64,000 nucleotides of DNA from Bifidobacterium cuniculi (GTDB lineage: Bacteria > Actinomycetota > Actinomycetes > Actinomycetales > Bifidobacteriaceae): positions 44,873-108,872 of the forward strand of contig NZ_JGYV01000002.1 of assembly GCF_000741575.1 (NCBI RefSeq), in the 5' to 3' direction. The notes under the pieces were generated by a model. That model saw only the letters and a program-made list of their open reading frames with translations, did no database searches and was not told the origin of the DNA. Position numbers and translations under genes: made by a program. Below are positions 27,895 to 37,004 of this stretch, piece by piece. How positions within the stretch are numbered: the stretch's first letter is position 1; every line of letters begins with the position of its first letter.

Positions 27895-30396
27895 ATGAAC
27901 ATTGTCGTTGTTACGGACTGCGCATCCCTGCCGCTGTCCGACAGCCAGCTCGTGGCACAGCTGCGCAGCTGTGCGGGTGACGGCAGGATCGGCTGCGAGA
28001 CGCTCACCCCCGAACGTTTCTCCACCTTGGAGCTTGGCGCCGGGGACATCGTCATCGCCATGGACTCCGCGGACGCGGACGGCCTGCGCGCCGGCGCCGA
28101 CCGGTGCGCCGCCGCCGGCGCCCGCCTCGCGCTCGCCACCCGCCTGCCCCTTTTCCGCTCGGACATCCCCGACGTGGCGTACCGCACCGCCGCAGACGTG
28201 GCCGTGCTCGACGTGGCACGCGAACGTCGCCTGCGCGTGCTCGACCTGTTCTCCTACGCCATGGCCTGGTACATGCGTACCTATGAGACGGACCGCGCAC
28301 CCATGCTCGAACCCGTCGAGGGCGGCCGTCGTCTCTCGGACGCGGCCACCGGCATGCTCACCGCCTTCGTGGCGCGCTGGATCCAGCGCCGCTACCTGGC
28401 CGTGCCCCGCGTGGAGGAACCGATGTACGGCGCGTCCATGTATCCGGAGGTGTGGAGCGAGGAGACCAACGCCGAGGACATGAACCATGCGCGCGACATC
28501 GGCATGAACGCCGTGCGCATCGGCGAGTTCTTCTGGAGCCGCCTGGAGCCCGAGGAGGGCCACTACGACATGGGCTACCTCGAGGGACTGCTCGAGCGTT
28601 ACCGTGCCCGCGGCCTGAAGGTGGTGCTGGGCATCCCCACGCCCACCCCGCCGCGCTGGTTCACCCTGGCCTACCCGAAGTCGTGCATCGTCGCGCCCGA
28701 CGGCACGCCGCAGTCGCACGGTTCGAGGCAGCACGTGTGCACGAACAACGCCGACTACCGCCGCAAGGCGTACCAGCTGACCCGACGCATCGGCGAGGTC
28801 GCCGCCCATTACCCGAACGTCGTGGCCATCCAGCTGGACAACGAGTTCAAGTGCCACGTCGACGAATGCGTGTGCGAGACCTGCGCACGCCGCTGGCCGC
28901 AGTGGCTGCAGGCGCACTACGGCGACATCGAGACGCTCAACGCGCGCTGGGGCACCGACATCTGGAGCGAGCGCTACGACTCCTTCGCCGACGTGGTGAT
29001 GCCCGTGCCGACGCCTTTCGCGCACAACTCCGCGCTGGACTTCGCCTTCCGCACCTTCACCGCGGACACGCTCACCGAGTTCGCGTCGGGCATGGCGCAG
29101 ATCCTCATCGAGACGGTGGGCGTGCCGCTGACCCACAACACCTCGACCAACTTCAACCTGGAGAACTACGACCTGTTCGACCAGCTGGACATGGTCGGCT
29201 TCGACACCTACCCGAACTCGTTGACGCCGTGGATGTTCCCAATGAACCTGGCCCTGTGGCGCAACGTGATGGACAACGACGACGTGCTGCTGCTGGAGAC
29301 CTGCTCCGCGCACGTCGGCTACACCGGCAACTACATGCTGCCGCATCCCACCGGCTTCCTTCAGACCGAGGTCTTCCTCGGCTACGCGGCCGGCCTGAAG
29401 TCCTTCCTCTACTGGCTCTACCGTGGCCAGAAGTACGGCGTCGAGCAGCCGCACGGCGCGGTGGTGACCGCCGCCGGCACGCCGGACATCGGCTACGGCG
29501 ACGTGCTGGAGTCCCGCCGCCTGCTGGGCCGCCAGCTGCCCTTCCTCAAGGAGACGACGGTCGCGCGTTCGAGCGTCGCCATGGTGTACTCGGATGAGTC
29601 GCGCCGCGCGACGCTGGTGGAGTCCGGCGGCATCTACGACTACAAGACGATGGTCACCGACTTCTACCATGCGCTCTCCGCGCGCGGCGTCACCCCTGAG
29701 CTGGTCAACGAGAACGCCGACTTCTCCGGCTACCGCTGCGTCGTCGTACCCTTCCTGCGTCACGTCTCCCCGCAGTTGCTGGCCAAGTGCAAGGCGTACG
29801 CCGAAGCCGGTGGCAAGCTGGTGTTCGGCCCGATGACCGGCGATCGCACGGCGGACATGACCTGGCAGACCGACGACGGCAACGGCCTGGGAGAACTGGG
29901 CGAGTGGATGGGCGTGGGCCGCGTGGTCCAGTACCTGTCCGCCGACCCGCGCACGCAGGCCGTGGTGCGCGCCGGCGACCGCGGGGACGCGCTCGGCGGC
30001 CTGGTGACCATGTTCGGCGCGGAGCGGACCGTGGACTACCTGGACGTGACCAGCGACGTGGCCGACGGCCGCACGGCCGTGGCGGTGCGCGACGGCGCCG
30101 TCTACCTCGGCGGCATTCCGGCCGAGCCAGACGGCAGCGCCTTCTGGGACGCGATCGTGGCCCACGAGATCGCCCCCTACGACGATGACCTGCGCTGGGT
30201 GCGCACCTCGGGCGCCACGTTGCGGTTCCGCCGCGAGAACGACGGGGCGGTCGACTTCCACATCGCCAACATGGCCGGCGAGCCCGCCACCGTGGAGGTG
30301 ATGGCGCCCGCGATCGACATGGACGGCAAGCCCGTGCCTGCCGGCACCCTTGAACTTGGCCCGTACGAGTGCCTCATGCTGCGTTTTGCGCGGTGA
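27895..30396 (+). CDS. GH42 beta-galactosidase with an extra N-terminal domain
   Basis: An 833-residue protein whose GH42 part starts about residue 180 (M-Y-G-A-S-M-Y-P-E-V-W). The acid/base is Glu317 in Q-L-D-N-E-F, the nucleophile Glu468 in L-L-L-E-T-C, and the zinc-binding Cys cluster C-H-V-D-E-C-V-C-E-T-C follows the acid/base. A beta-galactosidase trimerisation domain and a C-terminal beta-domain come after. Usual GH42 enzymes are about 690 residues; this one has ~180 extra residues at the N-terminus with an I-V-V-V-T-D type start and no signal peptide. Start ATG 27895 has AAAAGGT before it. The transporter gene follows 72 bases downstream in the same direction, so galactosides taken up may be cleaved inside. 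Confidence 0.93.
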   Translation: MNIVVVTDCASLPLSDSQLVAQLRSCAGDGRIGCETLTPERFSTLELGAGDIVIAMDSADADGLRAGADRCAAAGARLALATRLPLFRSDIPDVAYRTAADVAVLDVARERRLRVLDLFSYAMAWYMRTYETDRAPMLEPVEGGRRLSDAATGMLTAFVARWIQRRYLAVPRVEEPMYGASMYPEVWSEETNAEDMNHARDIGMNAVRIGEFFWSRLEPEEGHYDMGYLEGLLERYRARGLKVVLGIPTPTPPRWFTLAYPKSCIVAPDGTPQSHGSRQHVCTNNADYRRKAYQLTRRIGEVAAHYPNVVAIQLDNEFKCHVDECVCETCARRWPQWLQAHYGDIETLNARWGTDIWSERYDSFADVVMPVPTPFAHNSALDFAFRTFTADTLTEFASGMAQILIETVGVPLTHNTSTNFNLENYDLFDQLDMVGFDTYPNSLTPWMFPMNLALWRNVMDNDDVLLLETCSAHVGYTGNYMLPHPTGFLQTEVFLGYAAGLKSFLYWLYRGQKYGVEQPHGAVVTAAGTPDIGYGDVLESRRLLGRQLPFLKETTVARSSVAMVYSDESRRATLVESGGIYDYKTMVTDFYHALSARGVTPELVNENADFSGYRCVVVPFLRHVSPQLLAKCKAYAEAGGKLVFGPMTGDRTADMTWQTDDGNGLGELGEWMGVGRVVQYLSADPRTQAVVRAGDRGDALGGLVTMFGAERTVDYLDVTSDVADGRTAVAVRDGAVYLGGIPAEPDGSAFWDAIVAHEIAPYDDDLRWVRTSGATLRFRRENDGAVDFHIANMAGEPATVEVMAPAIDMDGKPVPAGTLELGPYECLMLRFAR

Positions 30397-30410
30397 GGCG
30401 AGGCGGGTCA

Positions 30411-30421
30411 CCCCCCCCCCC
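30411..30421 (+). repeat. Run of 11 cytosines between the GH42 gene and the transporter gene
   Basis: Eleven C residues in a row follow the GH42 stop codon and precede the transporter ribosome site by ~40 bases. Such tracts are prone to slippage; here it could change spacing in the intercistronic leader but not a reading frame. Confidence 0.7.
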
Positions 30422-30468
30422 AACCCACAATAACCAGGAAAGCAAGGAAGAATTCAAAGGAGAATCCA

Positions 30469-31923
30469 ATGTCTTCGTCATTGGCGGAATACGATTTCGC
30501 GGAAGAGAACGCGGAGGGCCTGGCCGAACGCCTCAACGGCGGCAAGGTGATGCCCTTCGGCATCAAGGACAAGATCGGCTATGCGCTCGGTGACTTCGGC
30601 ACCACCATGATGATGGGCGTGCTCGCGTCCTTCCAGTCGATCTTCTACACGAACGTACTGGGCATCGACCCGGCCATGGTCGGCATCATCCTGACCTTCA
30701 CCACCATCGTCGGTGCCTTCACCGACGTGACTGCCGGCCGCATGGTCGACAAGGCCAAGCTCGGCAAGAAGGGACGCTTCCACCCGTGGGTCCATGTGAT
30801 GAAGTGGCCCTTGGCCGTCACGATCCTCATGTGCATGTGTCCCTTCGTGGCCGGCATCCCCATGGGCGGCCGTGTGGTCTACCTGTTCGTGGCCGCCTTC
30901 TGCTACGCCGCGATGCTGTCCTGCTACAACATGCCCTACGGTTCCATGGCCGCCACGCTGAGCGCCGACCCCGATGACCGCACCACGCTGAGCGTGTTCC
31001 GCAACATCGGCTCCGCCTTCGGCGCCGGCGGCGTCGGCTTCGTGCTGCCGCTCATCGTCTACACCACCGACGCGCAGGGCAACAAGGTCCTCCAGGGCAA
31101 CACCCTCTTTATCTGCACCATCGTCTGCTGCGTCATCGCCATGGTCCTCATGGAGCTTATGTATCGCCTGACCACCGAACGCGTCATCGTGGACAAGCAG
31201 GAGAACGTGCCCGCCAAGGAGCTGCTCAAGGCCCTCTTCCACAACCGCGCGCTGCTCACCTTCCTGCTCGCCGAGATCGTCATCGTGTGCGCCACCAGCA
31301 TCATCAGCTTCATGACCTCATACATGTACACCTCCGTGTTCAACAACACGCAGGCGCTGTCCATCGCGCTGCTGTTCAACTACGCCACTACGCTGCTGCT
31401 CGCGCCGGTCGCCCGCAAGGCCACCAAGCGCTTCGGCAAGAAGGAGGCGGTCTCCACCATGCTGCTGTGCGCCGCCGTCATCTACCTGGTGATCTACTTC
31501 GTGCACCCCACCAACGCCTGGGTGTACCTGGTGCTCACTTTCCTGGCCACCCTGTGCTTCTCCGCCTTCAACGTGATGGTCTGGGCCTTCATGGGCGACG
31601 TGGTCGACTACCATCAGTACGCCAGCGGCCAGCGTGAGGACGGCACCGTCTTCTCCGTGAACATGTTCGGCCGCAAGGTCGCACAGTCCCTCATGGGCAT
31701 CATCACCGGCTCCCTGCTCGCCGTGGTCGGCTACAAGGCCACCACATCCGGCAACACCGCGCAGTCCCAGCAGGTGCTCGACGGCCTGTACATGTCCTCC
31801 ACCCTGCTGCCTGGCATCCTGCTGGCCCTCGGCGCCCTCATCCTGATCTTCCTCTACCCGCTGAGCAAGAAGAAGACCGACGAGATCAGCGCCAAGCTCA
31901 AGGAAATCAACCACGCGGCCTGA
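30469..31923 (+). CDS. GPH-family sugar:cation symporter (MFS)
   Basis: A 484-residue membrane protein with about twelve transmembrane helices of the glycoside-pentoside-hexuronide family. The cytoplasmic loop pattern G-R-M-V-D-K-A-K-L-G-K-K-G-R-F-H-P-W and the later F-M-G-D-V-V-D-Y are family marks. AAAGGAGAA precedes the ATG. Position behind the GH42 enzyme suggests import of galactosides (for example lactose, galactobiose or galacto-oligosaccharides); the exact sugar is not readable. An initial ~30 soluble residues are rich in Glu. A hairpin at 31938 ends the operon. Confidence 0.9.
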   Translation: MSSSLAEYDFAEENAEGLAERLNGGKVMPFGIKDKIGYALGDFGTTMMMGVLASFQSIFYTNVLGIDPAMVGIILTFTTIVGAFTDVTAGRMVDKAKLGKKGRFHPWVHVMKWPLAVTILMCMCPFVAGIPMGGRVVYLFVAAFCYAAMLSCYNMPYGSMAATLSADPDDRTTLSVFRNIGSAFGAGGVGFVLPLIVYTTDAQGNKVLQGNTLFICTIVCCVIAMVLMELMYRLTTERVIVDKQENVPAKELLKALFHNRALLTFLLAEIVIVCATSIISFMTSYMYTSVFNNTQALSIALLFNYATTLLLAPVARKATKRFGKKEAVSTMLLCAAVIYLVIYFVHPTNAWVYLVLTFLATLCFSAFNVMVWAFMGDVVDYHQYASGQREDGTVFSVNMFGRKVAQSLMGIITGSLLAVVGYKATTSGNTAQSQQVLDGLYMSSTLLPGILLALGALILIFLYPLSKKKTDEISAKLKEINHAA

Positions 31924-31937
31924 CGCGTGACGTCCAG

Positions 31938-31973
31938 TCCTGCGGCGCGGCCCCTTGGGGCCTCGCCGCAGGA
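31938..31973 (+). terminator. Hairpin after the sugar symporter gene
   Basis: TCCTGCGGCG...CGCCGCAGGA with inner GGCCCC/GGGGCC form a strong stem, 14 bases past the stop. No T-run follows, but position and stability fit a transcript end. It lies between convergent genes (symporter and araC-like). Confidence 0.65.
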
Positions 31974-32008
31974 CCTATCCATATCCATAAGCGAAGAAGA
32001 TGCCGGGA

Positions 32009-32890
32009 CTACGCCTCACGTCTGTCGGCAGGTGTTCGGCTCCACTCGAGGAACTCGCCGGTAGTCATGCCGAACTCCTGCTGGAAGCTGCGCAGGAAAT
32101 GCGTGTACGACTTGAAGCCGCACATACGGTAGATGAGTTTGGGAGATCCCAGCTGGGGCAGCAGCCGCCTGCTGCGCTGCAGCCGGCGCGACTGCACGAA
32201 ACGGGCAGGCGTGGTACCCAGCTCGCGCTTGAAGTCACGCGACAGGGAGAACTTGTTCGTCGCGCAGTATGCGGCGATGGCGTCCAGGCACAGGTCCTCG
32301 CCGATATGCTCATCGATGTAGCGCATGGCTCGCGCGACCGTTGGCGAATACGCGACGTTCATCTTGGGCAGGGGCTGCATGTCCGTGCCGGCCATGGCCA
32401 GCTCGTTGAAGCGGATCATGGCGTCGACCAGTTGACGCTCATGGCGCAGGTCCTCGCCGTACGCGGCGGTCGGGGCATGCAGCAACGGGTCGAGCGTCTC
32501 GTGCAACTGTGCGACCTGCATGGCGAGCACACGGTTTGTCGGCACGCCGTCGGCGGTGCGGAAGCAGCGTTCCAGGTCCGTGTTCGGCGTGGAGACCGCC
32601 TGCAGGAACCGCGGGGTGATGTGCAGGTAGACGCGCTCGTAGCGTGGCGTGGTCTGTCGGACCACGTTGTGCACGACGCCGGGGTTGATCATGATGACCG
32701 ACCCGGGACGCGTCTCGACCAGACGGTCGTCCACATGGAACGCGGCGGTGCCGTCGAGCACGCAGTTGATCTCGTAATGGTCGTGGGTGTGCAGTCGCAG
32801 GCCGTCCTCCACATGGACGAAGGAATGGAATACCTCGAAACGGTCGTTCGTCATGGTGCTCACGAAGACCGGTGTGCGCGTGTCGGGCAT
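32009..32890 (-). CDS. AraC-family transcriptional regulator
   Basis: A 293-residue regulator with an N-terminal cupin-like sugar-binding part (H-T-H-D-H-Y-E-I-N-C-V-L-D-G) and a C-terminal double helix-turn-helix of AraC/XylS type (A-Y-C-A-T-N-K-F-S-L-S-R-D-F-K-R, then C-G-F-K-S-Y-T-H-F-L-R-S-F). The ATG at 32890 (M-P-D-T-R-T-P-V) is favoured; an upstream ATG at 32950 would reach into the shared promoter. It diverges from the solute-binding-protein gene and is therefore the likely regulator of that ABC importer. The intergenic CTTTGCA...TGCAAGG repeat (32921-32957) is a possible operator. Confidence 0.9.
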   Translation of the reverse strand: MPDTRTPVFVSTMTNDRFEVFHSFVHVEDGLRLHTHDHYEINCVLDGTAAFHVDDRLVETRPGSVIMINPGVVHNVVRQTTPRYERVYLHITPRFLQAVSTPNTDLERCFRTADGVPTNRVLAMQVAQLHETLDPLLHAPTAAYGEDLRHERQLVDAMIRFNELAMAGTDMQPLPKMNVAYSPTVARAMRYIDEHIGEDLCLDAIAAYCATNKFSLSRDFKRELGTTPARFVQSRRLQRSRRLLPQLGSPKLIYRMCGFKSYTHFLRSFQQEFGMTTGEFLEWSRTPADRREA

Positions 32891-32920
32891 GGCATTCAGC
32901 GTACCATGCGAGCCCGGCCG

Positions 32921-32957
32921 CTTTGCAGGCATGGGGCATGGCCCATACAATGCAAGG
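32921..32957. promoter_or_regulatory. Inverted repeat in the divergent araC/transporter promoter region
   Basis: CTTTGCA (32921-32927) and TGCAAGG (32951-32957) flank a stretch with two GCATGGGG/GCATGGCC-like repeats, between the divergent regulator and solute-binding-protein genes. It is a candidate regulator site only. Confidence 0.35.
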
Positions 32958-33035
32958 TATCGGTGAGCGGGACATGGACACGGCCAAGGGATGGCCGAGT
33001 GATGTCACGGGACATGCAAGAGAAAGGGGTGGGCA

Positions 33036-34364
33036 ATGAAGCTTGCACCACGATTTGCACCATGGGCCAGGCGCACGGCTGCCGCATGCGCCGCACTGGC
33101 CCTGGCCGCCGCATGCGCCGCCTGCGGGGGCCAAGACTCCAACGATGCACAGGCACAATCCCTCACCATCGCCTGGTGGGGCTCCCAGGGACGCAACGAC
33201 AAGCAGAAGCAGGTGGACGACCTGTTCCTGCAGGAACACGAAGGGGTGAACATCGACGGCCAGTTCTCCCAGTACGGCGACTACTGGCAGAAACTCGCCA
33301 CCGGGGCCGCCGGCCACCAGATGCCCGACATCGTGGCCATGGACCTGCCCTACCTCAACCAGTACGTCGGCAACGGCCTCATCCAGGACCTCACCCCGTA
33401 CATCGACGACGGCACCATCGACGTGGCCGACGTGCCCGACGCGGTCCTCGACACCGGCATGGTGGCCGACGGTGGCATCTACGCCATGAGCTCGGGTGTG
33501 AACGCGCCCGCCGTGATTTACGACCGTACCCTGCTGGATTCCGTGGGCATCGAGGTGCCCGACGACTGGACCCTCGACGACTTCACGGACATCTGCCGGC
33601 AGGTGTACGAACGCACCGGCACGAAGACCAACGCCGGGTACTACCGCGACGCGAACGTGCTGGAATACCTGCTGCGCGCCGACGGCGCGACCCTCTACTC
33701 GCAGGAGGGCCTCGCCGTGCAGGACCCGGCCGCCGTGGAACCATACTTCGCCATGTTCCAGGACGGCATCGAGGAGGGCTGGCACCTCGACCCGACCATC
33801 TTCACGGAGATCAACCTGAGCGTCATGAACCAGGACCCGCTGGTCTCCTACGCGGACAACGCCCACCGCTCCTGGTGCGCCTTCGGCTGGTCGAACTCCC
33901 TGGGCGGCATGCAGTCCCTCGTGACCAACGGCGACGACCTGGCGCTGGCGCCCTGGCCCTCGGACGACGTGTCCCGCTCCAACTACGTGCACCCGGCCCA
34001 GTACTTCGCCATCAGCCGCGACTGCGCCAACCCGCGGCTGGCCGCGCAATGGATCGACTTCTACCTCAACGACGAGCGCGCGAACCAGATCATGGGCGTC
34101 GACCGCGGCATGCCCGCCAACGAGACCATGGTGGAGCGGATTTCCGGCGACCTGAGCGCCGACGACCTGGAATCCATCGCCTTCGTACAGGACGTGGTGA
34201 CGCCGGCGAGCTCCACCATCAACCCGCCAGCCCCGGCCAAGGCCGTCAAGATCAACGCCGCCATCATGCCGTCCATCCAGGAGCAGCTGCTCTACCGCAG
34301 GATCGACGCGGCGCAGGCGGCCGAACGGTTCATCGACCAGGCCGGCGGCGTCTTCAACCAGTAA
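33036..34364 (+). CDS. Sugar ABC transporter solute-binding lipoprotein
   Basis: A 442-residue extracellular solute-binding protein. Residues 1-30 form a lipoprotein signal with positive start, hydrophobic Ala/Leu stretch and Cys at 27 and 30 (lipobox A-A-C-A-A-C-G-G). The mature part resembles the family 1 carbohydrate-binding proteins (L-T-I-A-W-W-G-S-Q-G-R-N, then Y-W-Q-K-L-A-T-G). It captures sugar outside the cell and delivers it to the two permeases that follow 9 and 12 bases apart. AAAGGGG precedes the ATG. No ATPase gene is present, so the shared MsmK-type ATPase encoded elsewhere is presumably used. Confidence 0.94.
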   Translation: MKLAPRFAPWARRTAAACAALALAAACAACGGQDSNDAQAQSLTIAWWGSQGRNDKQKQVDDLFLQEHEGVNIDGQFSQYGDYWQKLATGAAGHQMPDIVAMDLPYLNQYVGNGLIQDLTPYIDDGTIDVADVPDAVLDTGMVADGGIYAMSSGVNAPAVIYDRTLLDSVGIEVPDDWTLDDFTDICRQVYERTGTKTNAGYYRDANVLEYLLRADGATLYSQEGLAVQDPAAVEPYFAMFQDGIEEGWHLDPTIFTEINLSVMNQDPLVSYADNAHRSWCAFGWSNSLGGMQSLVTNGDDLALAPWPSDDVSRSNYVHPAQYFAISRDCANPRLAAQWIDFYLNDERANQIMGVDRGMPANETMVERISGDLSADDLESIAFVQDVVTPASSTINPPAPAKAVKINAAIMPSIQEQLLYRRIDAAQAAERFIDQAGGVFNQ

Positions 34365-34373
34365 GGGGAGTCC

Positions 34374-35318
34374 ATGGAACGCATCACCACCAGCGCCGCG
34401 GACGGCGGCGACGCGCGCACGGCCGGCCGCCTGCGCGCCTTCCTCGAACGCGAGTCGACGGCCGGCGTCGTCTGCGCGCTGCCCTTCATCATCGGCTTCA
34501 CCATGTTCCTGCTCATCCCCATGGTGCTGTCGCTCTACTACTCCTTCACCGACTACAGCATCGTGTCGGGCCCCGTCTGGGTCGGCGCGCGCAACTATGT
34601 CACGCTGCTCACCGGCGACCCGCTCTTCTGGCAGTCGCTCGGCGTCACCGTCATGTTCGCGCTCGTCTCCGTGCCGCTCAGGCTGGCCTTCGCGCTCGCG
34701 GTCGCCATGCTGCTGGCGCGTCCCACGCCGCTGACCGGCTTCTTCAGGGTAGCGTTCTACATGCCCTCCATCCTCGGCGGTTCCGTCGCCGTCGCCGTGC
34801 TCTGGCGGCGCATGTTCGCGCAGGACGGCGTCATCAACGCGGTGCTCGGCATGTTCGGCATCGAGTCGCACTTCTCCTGGCTCGGTTCGCCGGCCACGGC
34901 CATCTGGACGCTCATCGCGCTGTCCGTGTGGCAGTTCGGCTCCGCCATGATCGTCTTCCTGGCGGCCATCAAGCAGATACCGGGCGACCTGTACGAGGCG
35001 GCGAGCATGGACGGCGCCGGCGCATGGCGGCAGTTCCGCACCATCACGCTGCCGCTGCTCACGCCCACCATCTTCTTCAACCTCGTCATGCAGGCCATCA
35101 GCGGCTTCCTGGCCTTCACGCAGTGCTACATCATCACGCAGGGCAAGCCGCTCAACAGCACGCTGTTCACCATGGTGTACATGTACGACACCGCCTTCAC
35201 CTACTACCAGGCGGGCTACGCCTCCGCCATGGCGTGGGTGATGCTCCTGGTGATCGGCGTGATGACCGGCATCCTGTTCGTGACCAAACGTTTCTGGGTC
35301 TACGACCCGGACCGATGA
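34374..35318 (+). CDS. Sugar ABC transporter permease, MalF-type
   Basis: A 314-residue inner-membrane subunit with six predicted helices. The EAA loop that contacts the ATPase is E-A-A-S-M-D-G-A-G-A-W-R-Q-F-R-T-I-T-L-P-type, near residue 205. It starts 9 bases after the binding-protein stop. The N-terminal ~35 residues are soluble and Arg-rich. Together with the next gene it forms the channel for a sugar whose identity is not clear. Confidence 0.94.
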   Translation: MERITTSAADGGDARTAGRLRAFLERESTAGVVCALPFIIGFTMFLLIPMVLSLYYSFTDYSIVSGPVWVGARNYVTLLTGDPLFWQSLGVTVMFALVSVPLRLAFALAVAMLLARPTPLTGFFRVAFYMPSILGGSVAVAVLWRRMFAQDGVINAVLGMFGIESHFSWLGSPATAIWTLIALSVWQFGSAMIVFLAAIKQIPGDLYEAASMDGAGAWRQFRTITLPLLTPTIFFNLVMQAISGFLAFTQCYIITQGKPLNSTLFTMVYMYDTAFTYYQAGYASAMAWVMLLVIGVMTGILFVTKRFWVYDPDR

Positions 35319-35330
35319 GAGGGGAAGGGC

Positions 35331-36239
35331 ATGTCGATGACCCGATCGCACCGCCGGAAGGCGGCGGCACCGAAGGAACTGCTCGCACCCGTGCGCAGGC
35401 CGAGCTCGCGTTTGGCGCGCCTGGCCTACTACATTCTCATGGTGGCGTCGTCGCTGCTCATGCTCTACCCGATCATCTGGATGGTCTTCAGCTCCTTCAA
35501 GCCCACCGACCAGGTGTTCTCCACCGCCGGCCAGCTCATTCCACGCCAGTGGACCCTGGCCAACTACACCAACGGCATGAAGGGCTTCTCCGGGGTGCCG
35601 TTCTGGCGGTTCCTGGTCAACTCGCTCATCATCTCCGCGCTGGCCACCGTCGGCACCGTGCTGTCGTCGGCGATCGTCGCGTACGCCCTGAGCCGGCTGC
35701 GTTTCCGCGGCCGCAAGCTGCTGTTCGTGTTGGTCCTGGGCACCATGATGCTGCCCGCGCAAGTGCTGCTCGTGCCGCAATACCTATGGTACGAACGGCT
35801 CGGCTGGACGAACTCCTACCTGCCGCTGATCGTGCCGTACTGGTTCGCCATCCAGGGTTTCTTCGTCTACCTGTTCATGAGTTTCATGAATGACATCCCA
35901 CGCTCCTTCGACGAGGCCGCCAAACTCGACGGTTGCTCCTACTACGGCATCTTCTTCCGCGTGATCCTGCCGCTGGTCAAGCCCGCCGTGGTGACCGCCA
36001 CGATCTTCTCGTTCATGTGGCGCTGGGACGACTTCCTTTCCGCGCTCATGTACGTGTCGGACACCGAATGGTATCCGGCGTCCTTGGCCCTCAAGCTGTT
36101 CACCGATCCGGGCACCACCTCGGACTACGGCGCCATGATCGCCATGTGCTGCGTCTCGCTGGTGCCGTCCATCCTCATCTTCGCTGTGTTCCAGAAGCAG
36201 CTGGTGCAGGGGTCCACGTCGAGCGGGATCAAGGGGTAG
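35331..36239 (+). CDS. Sugar ABC transporter permease, MalG-type
   Basis: A 302-residue inner-membrane subunit, six helices. EAA loop: E-A-A-K-L-D-G-C-S-Y-Y-G-I-F near residue 200. The start ATG at 35331 follows GAGGGGAAGGG. It is the last gene of the importer operon; its stop is 9 bases from the convergent end of the hypothetical gene at 36249. Confidence 0.94.
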   Translation: MSMTRSHRRKAAAPKELLAPVRRPSSRLARLAYYILMVASSLLMLYPIIWMVFSSFKPTDQVFSTAGQLIPRQWTLANYTNGMKGFSGVPFWRFLVNSLIISALATVGTVLSSAIVAYALSRLRFRGRKLLFVLVLGTMMLPAQVLLVPQYLWYERLGWTNSYLPLIVPYWFAIQGFFVYLFMSFMNDIPRSFDEAAKLDGCSYYGIFFRVILPLVKPAVVTATIFSFMWRWDDFLSALMYVSDTEWYPASLALKLFTDPGTTSDYGAMIAMCCVSLVPSILIFAVFQKQLVQGSTSSGIKG

Positions 36240-36248
36240 GCGGGAATC

Positions 36249-37004
36249 CTACTCCAGCTGCCCGCGCCTCCACAGGTGCGCGCCCTCGCGCAGGTCATGG
36301 GCGGTGGTCTGCAGGTTTGCGCCCGTGTGCAGCAGGCGCGCCGCCTGGGTGTGCAGCCGCTTGGCCTCCGCGGCGACCGCCTCCGTGTCCGTCGCGGCGG
36401 TCTGCCGCATGGACTGCGCCTGCGCGGACAGTCGCTTCGCTTCCACGCGCAGGCCCAGCACGACGACGTCCACGAAGGTCGCGGCACGGTCCAGCGCCAC
36501 GGCGAAGTCGCCCGTGAAGGCGCCGGTCAGGATGGAGTCGGCGGTGCGTGCGATGTCCTCGTCGGTGGGTGCGCTGTCCACGCCGGCGATGGCGCTCGCG
36601 GCGGTGGCGATCGGCTCGCCGAGCCGCCACAGCTGCGCCAGCGCGTCGTCCTGCCGTCGCATCCAGGTACGCAGCAGGTAGAGTCGCCACAGGACGCCGG
36701 GCAGCGTGTCCGGCTCTGCGCGGCTCCACAGCTCAGCGATGGTGTCGACGCCTTCACGGTCCACCAGCGTGAGCACGCGCTGCACGACCTGCGGGTCGTC
36801 GGTCTCGTGGACGTGGCTGAGCAATGCCCAGGCGGTGGCATGCGCCATCTCGCGCACCTGCTCGGGGTCGGTGCCGCCGGCGATGCCCTCGGCGATGGCC
36901 GGGTCGAGCTGGCCGGGGCGGCTGGGCCGCGGCGAGCCGGTGTGGGTGAAGGCGGAGCGGCTGGGGATGACGGAGCCGGAGCCGTAGTGCGTGTTAGTAG
37001 ACAA
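36249..37004 (-). CDS. Helical protein of unknown function downstream of MutT1-like gene
   Basis: A 251-residue soluble protein if started at TTG 37004, overlapping the end of the upstream gene by 11 bases. It is Ala-rich and mostly helical; the C-terminal ~90 residues look like a coiled coil ([14 protein letters not shown], then [11 protein letters not shown]). No domain was recognised. Overlap suggests co-translation with the Nudix/phosphatase gene. Start is uncertain because no ATG or GTG lies near the conserved beginning. Whether it belongs functionally to nucleotide cleaning or polyphosphate metabolism is open. Confidence 0.65.
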   Translation of the reverse strand: MSTNTHYGSGSVIPSRSAFTHTGSPRPSRPGQLDPAIAEGIAGGTDPEQVREMAHATAWALLSHVHETDDPQVVQRVLTLVDREGVDTIAELWSRAEPDTLPGVLWRLYLLRTWMRRQDDALAQLWRLGEPIATAASAIAGVDSAPTDEDIARTADSILTGAFTGDFAVALDRAATFVDVVVLGLRVEAKRLSAQAQSMRQTAATDTEAVAAEAKRLHTQAARLLHTGANLQTTAHDLREGAHLWRRGQLE

